Source of the DNA: Crambe crambe
Lineage: Eukaryota; Porifera; Demospongiae; Poecilosclerida; Crambeidae
DNA length: 64,000 nt
Assembly (NCBI GenBank): GCA_963924555.1
Contig: OZ004587.1
Span: 186,001 to 250,000 of the forward strand
Reading direction: 5' to 3'
The notes below the pieces were generated by a model, which was not told where the DNA came from, ran no database searches, and was given only the letters and a program-made list of their open reading frames with translations. Position numbers and translations under genes: made by a program. Shown piece by piece: positions 10,481-20,831 of this stretch. Within the stretch, counting starts at the first letter, position 1; each line of letters starts with the position of its first letter.

Positions 10481-11604
10481 CTCACTGCATGAAGAGTGAA
10501 CCATTGGGAAAGTTAGTGGACAGTGTGGCACTCCATTGGTCATAGTGTGACTACATCAAAGCCATATGCTGCCACCAGGCACATCACTAATTACAAGATT
10601 CTCATCAACCCTTGCTCGCATGCCATATGTCACATGACAAGTACCAGTCTAGTCATGTGATATTTGTAGACCCAGCCATATAATGCCTAATGGTGAGGTG
10701 TCATGTGATACTCACTTGGTGCCATGAGTGTTATCTCCCTTGCTCTGGAGGTTGGGGGTAGGGTTACTATCATCGTCAATCATTAAAGTCGTAACTTCCA
10801 GCTGCAGGAACTAGAGTGAGGCAAGAGTAAGTAGAGCCTTAAACTGGTTCTGTAAACATGGTCATTTATTTTATTGGATTGAATGAGACATGCCCTACAT
10901 ACATACAGTCATATGCAAAGTATTAGTTCATCCAGAAGTTAACACATGCTCATTTAGCATATACGTAGGTTGAGTGAGAGGCCAACTCTTCAACACTCCA
11001 CCTTTCCTCTTAACCAGTGGAAACTGTATATGAAGGAATAAGGTGAAGAGTTATTCATTACTGAGGGGGTCTATGTCAGCATTGGGTAAGGGGTCTTCAC
11101 AGTAAAATATCCACAACTTGTAACAGGTCTGGACTGCTCCACATACCAGGGTCTGTAACAGGTCAGTAGGTCTGTAACAGGTCCATATTTTTGGACTGTA
11201 TCAGACCTGCTGCCTCACGGACTGCCTACAGATCAAAAATTAGTACTTTGGTGCCTATAGGATGTACTCTTCTTTTTTTTTGTTACATACCTGCTTACAA
11301 GTTGGATTTTTCATCAAATACACTAGTTCAGGGGTCAGAAAAGTTAAGAGTATCACGTACCATAGCTAGTCAGGTACATTTGACTATCAGAAATACTTAC
11401 TGTTCTTGTTGGTGGGTCTTCCTTGGATCGTGGTAGATCCCCCACAATGAGCTCCTCCGTACATCCTCCAGCTACGTAGCTCAGCTGTTTCAGATCTCTC
11501 AGATTCGTTCTAGTCCTCAGCTCAAGATAGAAAAGGCGGAGCTAGTGGGCGTGGCTATAAGATATGAATAGGTGCATGCGCAGTTCTCTATCACTGGACT
11601 ACTA
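10481..11604. repeat. Paralogous repeat A1, left flank of the KDZ insertion (copy of 37,560-38,385)
   Basis: Collinear with 37,560-38,385: 'caagtaccagtctagtcatg', the convertase-like exon, 'cattcatttattttattgg'-type sequence, 'gcatatacgtaggttgagtg' and 'aaaaggcggagctagtggg' recur in order. A segment at about 11,030-11,380 differs between the copies. The block stops at the KDZ insertion and resumes at 20,832. Confidence 0.75.
10716..10801 (-). pseudogene. Proprotein-convertase-like exon, copy with a frameshift
   Basis: Minus-strand exon between acceptor ctgcag and donor gtgagt. The encoded pieces GSYDFND and, after a 4-bp insertion, NLQSKGDNTHGTK resemble the furin/kexin segment that ends in the catalytic-histidine motif HGT(R/K). 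The insertion creates stops, so this copy is not translatable as a single frame. No other convertase exon is seen nearby. Confidence 0.45.
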
Positions 11605-11749
11605 CACTGATTTGCAGGTCGGTTGTCACAAAAAAAGGTCGTCAATTTGCACGCATGCGTATTGAATTCCATTGGTTTTGAATTGAGATGAACGCGCATG
11701 CGTGGAAATTGACGACCTTTTTTTGTGACAACCGACCTGCAAATCGGTG
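11605..11749. mobile_element. 145-bp palindromic MITE in the KDZ target duplication
   Basis: The two arms (about 11,605-11,660 and 11,692-11,749) are near-perfect inverted copies starting CACTGATTTGCAGGTCGG on the left and CACCGATTTGCAGGTCGG on the right. TA dinucleotides lie on both sides (11,603-11,604 and 11,750-11,751). This fits a Tc1/mariner-type or other TA-targeting non-autonomous element. It splits the 7-bp duplication ACTACCA of the larger element, so it inserted later. Confidence 0.7.
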
Positions 11750-11754
11750 TACCA

Positions 11755-11843
11755 CACCCGGTTCGCGTATTATCACGCAATCTATAGTAGGGAGTTATCA
11801 GCTTTTATCTAAATACGCAGCAAGGATTTATCAGCACCTGTGT
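11755..11843. repeat. Left 89-bp terminal inverted repeat of the KDZ element
   Basis: Matches the reverse complement of 20,736-20,824 with about two mismatches. It starts CACCCGGTTCGCG. Confidence 0.9.
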
Positions 11844-12934
11844 CGACCATAGATCATGCATTGGGTTCACGTAGCACGCGCACTACGTCAGGCATGACCA
11901 TGTGGCTGTAGTGGAGAGTGCTGCCTCCTGTCATTTTTCTTTCTTTTTTTCCCACTATGAGTAAGTCAGCTAGAGTAGCCAAACTTTGTAGCTACAAGAG
12001 AGTATCAAGTACTTGGTGCATCGGTGGCCTAGGGTGACCGTGTTATGCCCTTGCACTAGTCTTGTTTCCAGATTATGTACATTTTGGGTAGAGGCCATCT
12101 GGGGACTTTAGCAGGGCTGATCCAGGATTTCCTTGGATGGTGGCTGGTGTTGCCAGTAGACCATAGTCCAATCTTACCATGTGGCCTATTTTGGCTCGTG
12201 TTACAGCTATTTAGATACATGGAGAAAGGACAAAAGCAAATAAAGCTACATATATAGCTCTCGTTCTGAAATGCAAAGTAAGCCGCTAGAAGAACTACTC
12301 CATCAGTGCCATCGGCTGATCAACCAATCGTGGGAGTTTATATGAGATCTACCTAATATTCTAATAGCCCAATTCAAGCTCCTGTTAGTCCAAAATCTTG
12401 CTCAGAGATCTGTCCAATTAAAACCCAGAATGAGCTACATAAGTGGACCTTTACCTAGAGAATCTTTAGAGCAAGCTGAGAAGATGTTGTGGATGATATT
12501 TTAAAAGCATGAAATTACATAGAAAATCACTGGATGGGTACTCTTCTCAACCTCACAAATGTAACAGGGCAGCCTTTTAAACATTTAAGCTTCTCATGTC
12601 AGTCATTTGATAAAAGACATTGTGTGCTGCCACTGTCACAATGTGATTTTTGCATATCTTGAACAATCCCCAGATGTTCTCCTGAGCTTCGTGTGAGAAC
12701 ATCTGGGAAATGAGAGAGAAAAATTTTCTCTGGCTTTCCAGCCAATCATTACTTATCAACAAGGTTCTAAAGATAATAATTATGGATATCAATACATGTA
12801 TGTATACTGAAAATGATCACACATAATTTGGTAAAAACCATAACTATTATTCATTAATTTAGCTATGATGAGGTAATAATTGTCTCATTCTGAGTAGTAT
12901 AATATTTATAGCAATGTTACTCTTTATTATGTAG
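11844..12934. other. 5' region of the plus-strand KDZ cargo gene; first exon(s) not resolved
   Basis: The first exon of the homeodomain/HMG gene must lie here. A candidate initiator is ATG at 11,957 (MSKSARVAKLCSYKR...), with a possible donor after AAGAGA. Another possible exon starts after 'ctaatag' at about 12,368 (PIQAPVSPKSC). Neither joins in phase clearly enough to call. Confidence 0.35.
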
Positions 12935-15413
12935 ATAAAAAAATTAGCAATGAAAACAAACAGGTACTTGAAGGTTTGTTCCAGAGAGGTATGGTATCAA
13001 CATCAGTGACCAATACCCTTTCAATGAGCCTAATTGAGAAAGCTGTTGATGAAACAAAACTTGATAGGAAGATAGTGAAGGTAATATCTGTTTGTTGATT
13101 TCCTAACCCAATATGATTGTGTTAGCTATGCAACTAACTGTATGCAGCAAACAAAATTCTAAATGGTGCACCCCAGCTCATGGGATGAAATTCAAAGTTC
13201 AATAGCAACTTGATTGGTGCAATTTTTAGCTATGGGCTATATGCCTTAAGAGCTTATGAGGCTCAAGTACGTAGGATACAATGCTGTTATGAAACTTAGA
13301 GCAGCTGTTATAATTATATCAAATAGTGCACTTCCGAAAAGGCATTCTTTATTGGTGAGCTGGATTACCATTATATCAAGACTAAGCAGACAGCTGAAAG
13401 TCTTAATATGCTGCTCCATAGTATGTTTGGGTAACAGTTTGTAAGGTCGTGTCTTTTTCAACTGCTTTTTAACCACAAAATCCATGAAAATTTCATCCCA
13501 TGAAAATTTCCCACTATGCAATACAGTCATGGGATTTAGAGTAGCTAGCTATGATATCACATGTACTTGGACAGCTTAGGTGGGGATGGATTCTGAGTCC
13601 AGGAGCTTATATGGACCAATAAGTCATGGTATAAAAGACAATGTCGTAACTACTATGACCAGAGCTATGTTATCTCATAACTACAACTATGCATTCTGGG
13701 GTAGGTGGCAACAGGGAACTGGATTCTTAAATGCTCTTTTCTAGGATGAATTGAATTCAGTCCGTGCTGTCTGTTTCGCTAGCACTTATGTGTATACTCA
13801 GGAGGGCATGATATCGGCCTGATAATAAAAATTTTGTCATTATACAGAATTGGATTGGCAATTGTAAAAGAAAGGTAGAAAATACTACTCAACAAGGTGC
13901 TGAACATGATGTACCCATTCCAAAACGACGAAATTTTCATGGATATCATGAATTTATGAAGACGCAGAAGGGCCATAAAGGTATGGTTATCCTATCCAGG
14001 TTCCAGTTTTGACATTAGCTAATTACTGGTGAAGAAAGTATGATGTAGCAACAGAAAAAATATGGAGTCTCAAAAGCAAAATCATTAGCAGTGCCATTAT
14101 GACAACTCTTTGCACTGGTTTAATATACTCTCTGGCTCACCATACTCATAGGATCTGGAACTACCATTGGCGAATGCTCATCAGCAATTAGCTCTTCATG
14201 GAAAAGACTTTCTGTGGAAGAGAAAGATGAATTTCGTGATAGGGCAAAAAGAAGAAAAGAAGGTGAAGGGATACCACCTGCACAGAAGTGGAAGGAAATT
14301 CAAAAATCCATGAAGAGAATCAACCAAGAGGTACGATTAGAAGGTTGAGATAGACCACACACCTTTACATAATGTTTACTGCATTACTAGTTACATTGAG
14401 AAGATGGGAGGAGAGGGTGTTGCAATGCTGTGGGCCAACGGAAGCTGCTACCGTAGCTACAGTAATTTGGGCCAAAAGTGGCTAGATAAAAATGAACACA
14501 TTTCATCAATGTTTGTCAGCCACATGCTTTCTGGTAAGTCAACAATAGAATTTGATTCATATTAGTTATTATTCTATGTATTCAGCAAAGAATCAACCAA
14601 CAGAAGAACTGACAATCACAAAAGATCAAAGAAGCATTTTCTTAACAAAGTACAGTAAGTATTCCACAGATGTAATCATATACTTATTACATGGGTATAT
14701 CATTCCATAGAGAATCTGACTGGAAAGAAGAGTTGTAAACAAGTCCCTTATGCTCATAAGTCCTTTAATATCCTTCATATGCCTGGGGGATTAGGGTTTA
14801 AAAATCCAAGATTGTACAAAATTTGTGAATTGCGAGAAATCATAAATTATCAAGATGACATCATATTTGTCAGAGGTGAGTTTACTGCACAGACACTATA
14901 CCCTTTTACATGCCCATTCTCAACCTTTCTCTTATGACTCCTAATACTGTGTCAGTTTTATCATTATAAAAACAGCATGAAGACATACCTATCAGGAGTA
15001 CGTAGCTAGCTTCTAGTAATGGTAACACAGTCCATTCCATTCTGATCTTTCGTGTGACTGATCAGCATACACAGGATTAAGTTGGCACAGGGTTCTGGTG
15101 AATCCACTGAATAAAGCACACCATGATTTGCTGTGATATTATAATTGGACACTATTTCATTACATTATTCAGTTGCTCCACAATCTCAACCCAATACATC
15201 CTCTTCATCCACTCCACAAGTGATCTCCTCCATAACTACTGCAGCAACTTCATCCATCCCTCAAGCTATCTCCTCCATAGCTACTACATCAACAACCCAT
15301 TTTCATGCTCCCGTACCTTCAGTATGTATATGAGAAAACTATTATGACAATGATTTTACTTTCTGTCATTATAGGCTCCTATGCGGACACCTGTGTCTGT
15401 AAGAATTATATGA
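12935..15413 (+). CDS. Homeodomain-like plus HMG-box protein carried by the KDZ element (8 exons seen)
   Basis: Eight exons join in one open frame with GT-AG borders: 12,935-13,080; 13,848-13,980; 14,152-14,330; 14,401-14,533; 14,586-14,654; 14,711-14,875; 15,173-15,321; 15,375-15,413 (TGA). About 337 codons are seen and the 5' exon is unresolved. Exons 1-2 give a helix-turn-helix of homeodomain type: NKQVLEGLF..., then KIVKNWIGNCKRK, where W, N and K sit at the W48/N51/K53-like positions. It is followed by an HMG-box-like stretch, RRNFHGYHEFMK then SSAISSSWKRLSVEEKDEF. The fourth to sixth exons are unassigned; the seventh is Ser/Thr-rich (SSSSTPQVISSITT). The intact frame over eight exons argues for selection. 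Its job could be recognition of element ends or transcription; that is inference. No name is given because no specific ortholog is recognised. Confidence 0.75.
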
Positions 15414-16247
15414 ACAGAACAAAGAGAACAAAGAGGAACAAGTAGCTAATGATGAATTTTCATAATAATGTTTATAGCAAGGACATAATATTTACCAGGG
15501 GTGGTAGGGCTTGTCTTGAGTGCCTTCGTGTGACTGGTATAATTCAGCAAGCAGAGTTATTGATGTGAAGTTCATTCCTCACAGGGGGAGGAAGGTCATC
15601 TATTTTTGGGTAATAAAAGTGTGACCACACTAGCTAGGATGTGAAGTGTGCCATCTAGGGGGTCGGGGGGCATGCTCACCCAGGAAAATTTTAAGCCTCA
15701 TTGGATTGGATCTGGTGCATCCACTGAGGTTCTAGGGTGATATCTTGATTCCCACTGAATGTTATAGCTTGTTAGCAAGCTGAAAAAAAACTATTTCAGT
15801 TATACTTATTAAGAACATGATGTCATTTTATAGCCCCACCTTCTGAATATTGAAGGCAAACAGTTGACAAACAGTTGAACAAGTTCTTTTGCAATTGCTT
15901 CTAGAATTACCTGGGTAATAGGATCACTGGTTCTTAGGGCTATTGCTTCAGGATAGCTTGTGTGTCACCTAATCACATTGGGGTATGTGTAGCTAGTCAT
16001 TTCAGATCAAGTAATGACAGTTTTGGAGATTAGCCATGGAGTTTGTTCAATACACAAATAATATTACAAAAAAGGTAAACTGATGATATAAACAAGTATC
16101 TTCTGTGTTATTAGTCTGGTTGTTCATAATATTATTGTACACCTTCATCACGACCCACTGCAGCCACTATAATTATCGTCAACTGTTTCTTTCTAAAAGA
16201 GTAGATAGCTGAATGAAATAAAGCAGTATTGCAACTGTTATACACAC
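15414..16247. other. Gap between the two convergent KDZ cargo genes
   Basis: The two genes converge here. No further exon is convincing. Nothing resembling a tRNA or other RNA gene is seen. Confidence 0.4.
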
Positions 16248-19200
16248 CTTTTCATATAAACGCCACTGATCTAATTGGTATCTTTGAATAGCCCTAGCTT
16301 TCAATATCTCAGATATGTCCTCCCTGGCATTATCTTCATCAGAATCTGAGGTATGTGCCTTTATGTATGTAAGCACGGACACACGAACACAAACATCACA
16401 GTTACTCATAGTATGTGTCATCAACCCAGTCAATATTAACACACCTGTACAATGTAGTCCTCATTAGTTTCACTAAATAAGCCCTCTGAAGTCTCCATTT
16501 CCTATTGATTGAATAGGCATATTTATACCACTCGTCAGACCAGCCTCTCCAATACTCACATCACTCATCAGACTAGCTTCTCCAATATCGTCCACATTTA
16601 CATCACTTGTCACTGTTGCCAGACTAGCCTCTCCAATACTGTCCTCATTTACATCACTCATCACACCAGCCTCTCCAATACTTACATCACTCATCAGACT
16701 AGCTTCTCCAATATCATCACTCGTCAAGATCTCCATATCTATCTGAACAGGGAAACATGACACTTAGCAGACAATTCATAGTAACATACCTAGATCCTGG
16801 TTGAATGGGTCCTCTGAGGTCAGCTGAAGGAGTAATTATCCTAATAATTACCTCACATAGCTAAACACAATAACATACTTCTCCGGTTACGTGCACTTGT
16901 TCCAAACAAGCTTCCAATAGCTGATCTGGGATGAGTGGTATATCAAGTATCATAGGCCCCAAAAACTCAGTAAATTTATTGCAATATAAAAGGTAATTCA
17001 CTGATTTCTTGACCAAGAGCTGTTTGCATAAACAGATGGCACCTTTTTTCATACTATCCTTATTTGATTGTATGTAGTCAAGCACAATTTGGACTTCTGC
17101 TAGAGAATTGCTAATAGTCCTCTTCATTTCCTCTTTCAACATTTCTATTTCTTCCTTTGCTCTCTCTTGTAAATGCCATGCATCAATCAGTTGGTTTCTC
17201 AAACTTGCTGGAATATCACTTGTGGATGCCTGATTGAACCATATGACATCTCTTGAACACACCTCATTCATGGTTATCACCCTGGGATGTTTGTTCCATT
17301 CATGTTCATTGTATTTTTCAACCAAGGCTTTCAGGCTGCCAGTAATAGATGTTATTTGCTTGCTGATTTTCTGGCTTAATTCATGGCCACCTATGTATGT
17401 ACAAAAACGGCTTCGAATCAATAAGATTACAACATAAACCTTGTTCTTACTGGCATATTTAGCTTTGACATCAAGTAAGAAAAATCTCTCCTGTGATTTA
17501 GTGGAAATTCTTTGCATCATTTGTGTCTGCTTGATTCTATTGGACATCTCCCGGACTGTCTTGTATTCAGTAGATGCATCTGTCCATCGCCTGATCTTAT
17601 GCTGTCTTTCAAAGTTCAGCATGCTTTTTTCAATTCTGTAAAGGAAAATCATTAGGTATTACATCCAGACGCTATGGTGTCATGAAATATTATTACGCAT
17701 TAAGTTGCAAAATTAGTTCAGGGATGTTGTTACAAGTGGGTTCCTGCAGATCACATCTAGAATACACAAAATAACATTAAAATTAAAGGAATCTTGCATG
17801 TGGTGGTCAAACCTTGTTTTAATCTGGATCTCAACTAAATCACAATATTCAATCTTCCATTTTGGTAATTTGATGAGATTTGCTACAATATATTAATGAT
17901 TAAAGGCATTCCATAATTGATTGAATTTACACTGAGGTGAGAATGACTTCTCTCTCTCACTGCACCACTGGGATATAACATCACTTGTAACTTCAGTAGT
18001 ATTAGCTGTTATAATAATAATTGAGCACTTGGGTAAATTACGATAAAGTTCATACCAGGCAGTGAGGATAACAAAAAAAGCACTTGTTTTTTGGAATCTT
18101 CCAGTACTGAATGTCCTCTGTGCATTCGTGAAGTTAGAAGAGTGGCTACAATAATAATACAGTTACTATGTAAGCAGCAGTGCAGTAAGGAAACTATGAA
18201 TGAAGCCATTTAAAATATTTTATCATAGAGGTGGTCTTTATTATAGAGGTTGTCAGCTTAAATAGAGGTTAGTAAATACAAATAATACCAAGTTTGAGGT
18301 TTGCTTCCCTTCCAAGATGGAGTAGTATATCAGTTAACACATCTATACGATGACTAGGTCTCATCTCCTTGGTCATTCTTGAGTAGCGCCTGAGTTTTGA
18401 CCACAACCTTTCTACTACCTCTCCATCAGTCAGGCCAAAACCTGTTTGTTTTCTTGGACTATACATAATCTGAAGGGATGAATAGCATGCTAATTATTGG
18501 GGGGGGGGGGGGGGGGGGGGGGAAGGAAAAAGGAAAGAAAGTTACCTGACACTTGGCCTGATGTCCATAGACATGAAATATAGGTATAGCCAGTTGTACA
18601 TTACTCAAAAATTCACCATTACCACTTGCCTATAATAAATATAGCAAAGCTGAAATAACTAGCTTAGCATGATTAAACTACAGGCTTACATGGAGATGTT
18701 TCTTAAGCATACATGCAATGTCATACAATAGATGTATTCGCATTCTTTCATTCTGTTCCTTCATTTCTTTCAACATCCAAACTGAGTAGGCCAGTCTAAA
18801 TCACATGATGTATTATTTTTTTTATCATTGGAGTTTGAAATTTGTTCACCTCTCTCCATGCTTCAGGTTGATGAATCTTTTTGGGAACTCATGTCTACAT
18901 GCACGACCAAAAATAGCAGTTTCATCAAGTGCTGAATATCGTCCTGATGATTTCAGTGGGTGTCCAGCAAGAAATTGATTGCATCCCTATATATGAAGTG
19001 TACACAATTTATAAAAAAATATTATAGGCCATTAGTTCAAATTCACAGAATCAGAGGAGTTGTGTTTATAGGTTGAAATAAATCGATCGACAGCTGTTTG
19101 ATTACCAAACATCAAATTCCCATGAAGGGGTTCACGAACACTTTTACCAGAACTTTTCTTCCTTGACAATCCAAACATGGCATCAAATGACTCAAACAAA

Positions 19201-20518
19201 TCTCCTTCTTCCTAAAGAGACTTCTTTATTCTATATCTGACCAAACAGATGATTATATATCTTACACTTGGACAAGCAAGACATGTATTTCCTATGGGAA
19301 AGGAGGGGAAAAACTCTGTCAAGTACCTTTTCCTGTACTTAGAATATCTAACAGATTCAGAAATATGATAATCAGGCACATTATTAATATACCTACCTAC
19401 CTGTACTCTTCAAATGAATCAATTATAGCTGGATACACTTTGGAATCCTGTATAAAATAGTAAAACTAGGATATAGAATAAGTATTATACATAATCACCT
19501 GGGATTGGGATAAAATAGAATACCATGGCCTCCTCAGTTTAAGTGCGTGAACAAAATCCTTCACTGCCACCTGACACTCAAGTAAAAGTGCCTCTAACCA
19601 ATCTAGAAGATCAAAATGGAAGGCTTGTATGGGGGATGATGGAGTTGCTGGCCACAGATTATAGCGAATAAGAGTGACAGCTTCTGGTTCACAGTGGCAA
19701 AATACCACAGACAAATTATGCTGGTTTCCTTTTTAAAAAAATTAAACTTAAATAACATTGATAACAGAATAATTTGACTTACCAAAGCCATCCAAGCAAG
19801 CTAATGATTTCAGATATTTGCCTGAACAGTTATGGTCACTACGGGATAGCTGTTGGTGTATCTTGTATGGCATGAACAAACCATCCTAAATTTCATTAGT
19901 CATAATTATACATTATTATTAAATTATAGCCACACCTTCCATACTTCCAATAGATGATAGATGTTCATGTACTGGTGATTTTTCACTGCACATTGATGGC
20001 AAAAGTGGGAGTAGGGTCCACAGGATTGACAGCGGACAAGAGCAGGCATTCCACAATAACATTTCCATTCATGTGGTGGAGCACAGTTCTCAACATGTGC
20101 CATAAATAGTGCTGAATAAAATACAGATGGTGGGATCAGCCCATGCAACACTGGTTTAAAGCAACATACAATCTCTGAGTTTCTTCCATGAGTCTGATAG
20201 TGCATGTTGTCTTGACTCATAGGACTGACGTGGTCGTACACATTCAGGCTGAATATCACACTCCCGACCACCTCCAATATCATCATACAAATCAACTTGG
20301 GGAGGCTGTTGTGTGTGAGGGAAATGCTCACCATCATCAATGTTGTTTCCAGCTGCTGGAAACTCAGAGCTTACCACTTTTGATCTGCCTGTCAGTGAAT
20401 CAGAGATAATATTTTTTGCCTTGATAGTGGTTCGCTTCCTACGCCTAAACCCTTTCCCTTTTGAGTAGTGATTGAGTAAGGAAGCTGCATACATAGGGAT
20501 GACTATAAGTGTGACCAA
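16248..20518 (-). CDS. KDZ-type transposase, about 17 exons
   Basis: Minus-strand exons can be followed from 20,518 down to 16,248. N-terminus (20,160-20,518) carries a basic patch. Next a cysteine cluster, CYCGMPALVRCQSCG then CHQC (about 19,936-20,150), as in the CxC modules of KDZ transposases. Next CLDGF + VVFCHCEPEAVTLIRY (19,499-19,886) and GNTCLACPS. The catalytic core follows: SFDAMFGLSRKKSSG (19,060-19,215), LDETAIFGRACRHEFP (18,850-18,985), LLYDIACMLKKHLH (18,690-18,798), IPIFHVYGHQAKCQ, and GLTDGEVVERLWSKLRR (18,285-18,472). D of SFDA, D of YDIAC and E of GEVVE are the likely acidic triad. The C-terminal helical region lies at 16,880-17,642, an acidic repeat at 16,5xx-16,743, and a last exon near 16,248-16,340. 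One probable single-base shift lies near 20,160, where the first two segments meet; otherwise frames and splice sites look usable. Confidence 0.85.
16473..16763 (-). CDS. Acidic short-repeat tail exon of the KDZ gene
   Basis: The translation alternates DIGEASLMSDV and SIGEAGVMSDV-type units of 11-16 residues, about five to six copies, all strongly acidic. At DNA level it is an imperfect tandem repeat of 'ctagcctctccaatac' type. It lies in the same orientation as, and directly downstream of, the helical C-terminal exon of the transposase. It is called as a tail exon; it could also be an independent low-complexity insertion. Confidence 0.45.
   Translation of the reverse strand: MSCFPVQIDMEILTSDDIGEASLMSDVSIGEAGVMSDVNEDSIGEASLATVTSDVNVDDIGEASLMSDVSIGEAGLTSGINMPIQSIGNGDFRGLI
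18499..18522. repeat. Poly-G run inside a KDZ intron
   Basis: About 24 consecutive G on the plus strand, within the intron between the exons ending at 18,545 and starting at 18,472. Confidence 0.9.
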
Positions 20519-20735
20519 TAACTGATTTAAAGGCTAGGTAATAAAATATCAAAGAGTAGATTATTACAAGATACTTACCCACGAATAAACAGTCACTTTA
20601 GTCACTGAAAAATAGGAAGACTCACCGTCAGCAGAACACAGAACGATGCACTCGCCACGTGGGTGGGTGGGCGTAACGCACGGTAGCTTTGGGGCGCGCA
20701 TGCGATCTGCGGTGCATTGAGATTGTATTAGTCAT

Positions 20736-20824
20736 ACACAGGTGCTGATAAATCCTTGCTGCGTATTTACATAAAAGCTGATAACTCCCTTCTATAGATT
20801 GCGTGATAATACGCGAACCGGGTG
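20736..20824. repeat. Right 89-bp terminal inverted repeat of the KDZ element
   Basis: Ends in CGCGAACCGGGTG and is followed by the target duplication ACTACCA at 20,825-20,831. Confidence 0.9.
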
Positions 20825-20831
20825 ACTACCA

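Larger units (their letters stand above)
11755..20824. mobile_element. KDZ (Zisupton-like) DNA transposon, 9,070 bp
   Basis: 89-bp terminal inverted repeats (11,755-11,843 and 20,736-20,824) begin CACCCGGTTCGCGTATTATC and differ at only about two positions. The flanking duplication ACTACCA is intact on the right (20,825-20,831). On the left it is split by the 145-bp MITE (ACTA at 11,601-11,604 and CCA at 11,752-11,754). The paralog at 38.37-38.41 kb lacks the element. Cargo: a minus-strand KDZ transposase (16,248-20,518) and a plus-strand homeodomain/HMG-box gene (12,935-15,413). KDZ elements are known from fungi, fish and other eukaryotes. Confidence 0.88.
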
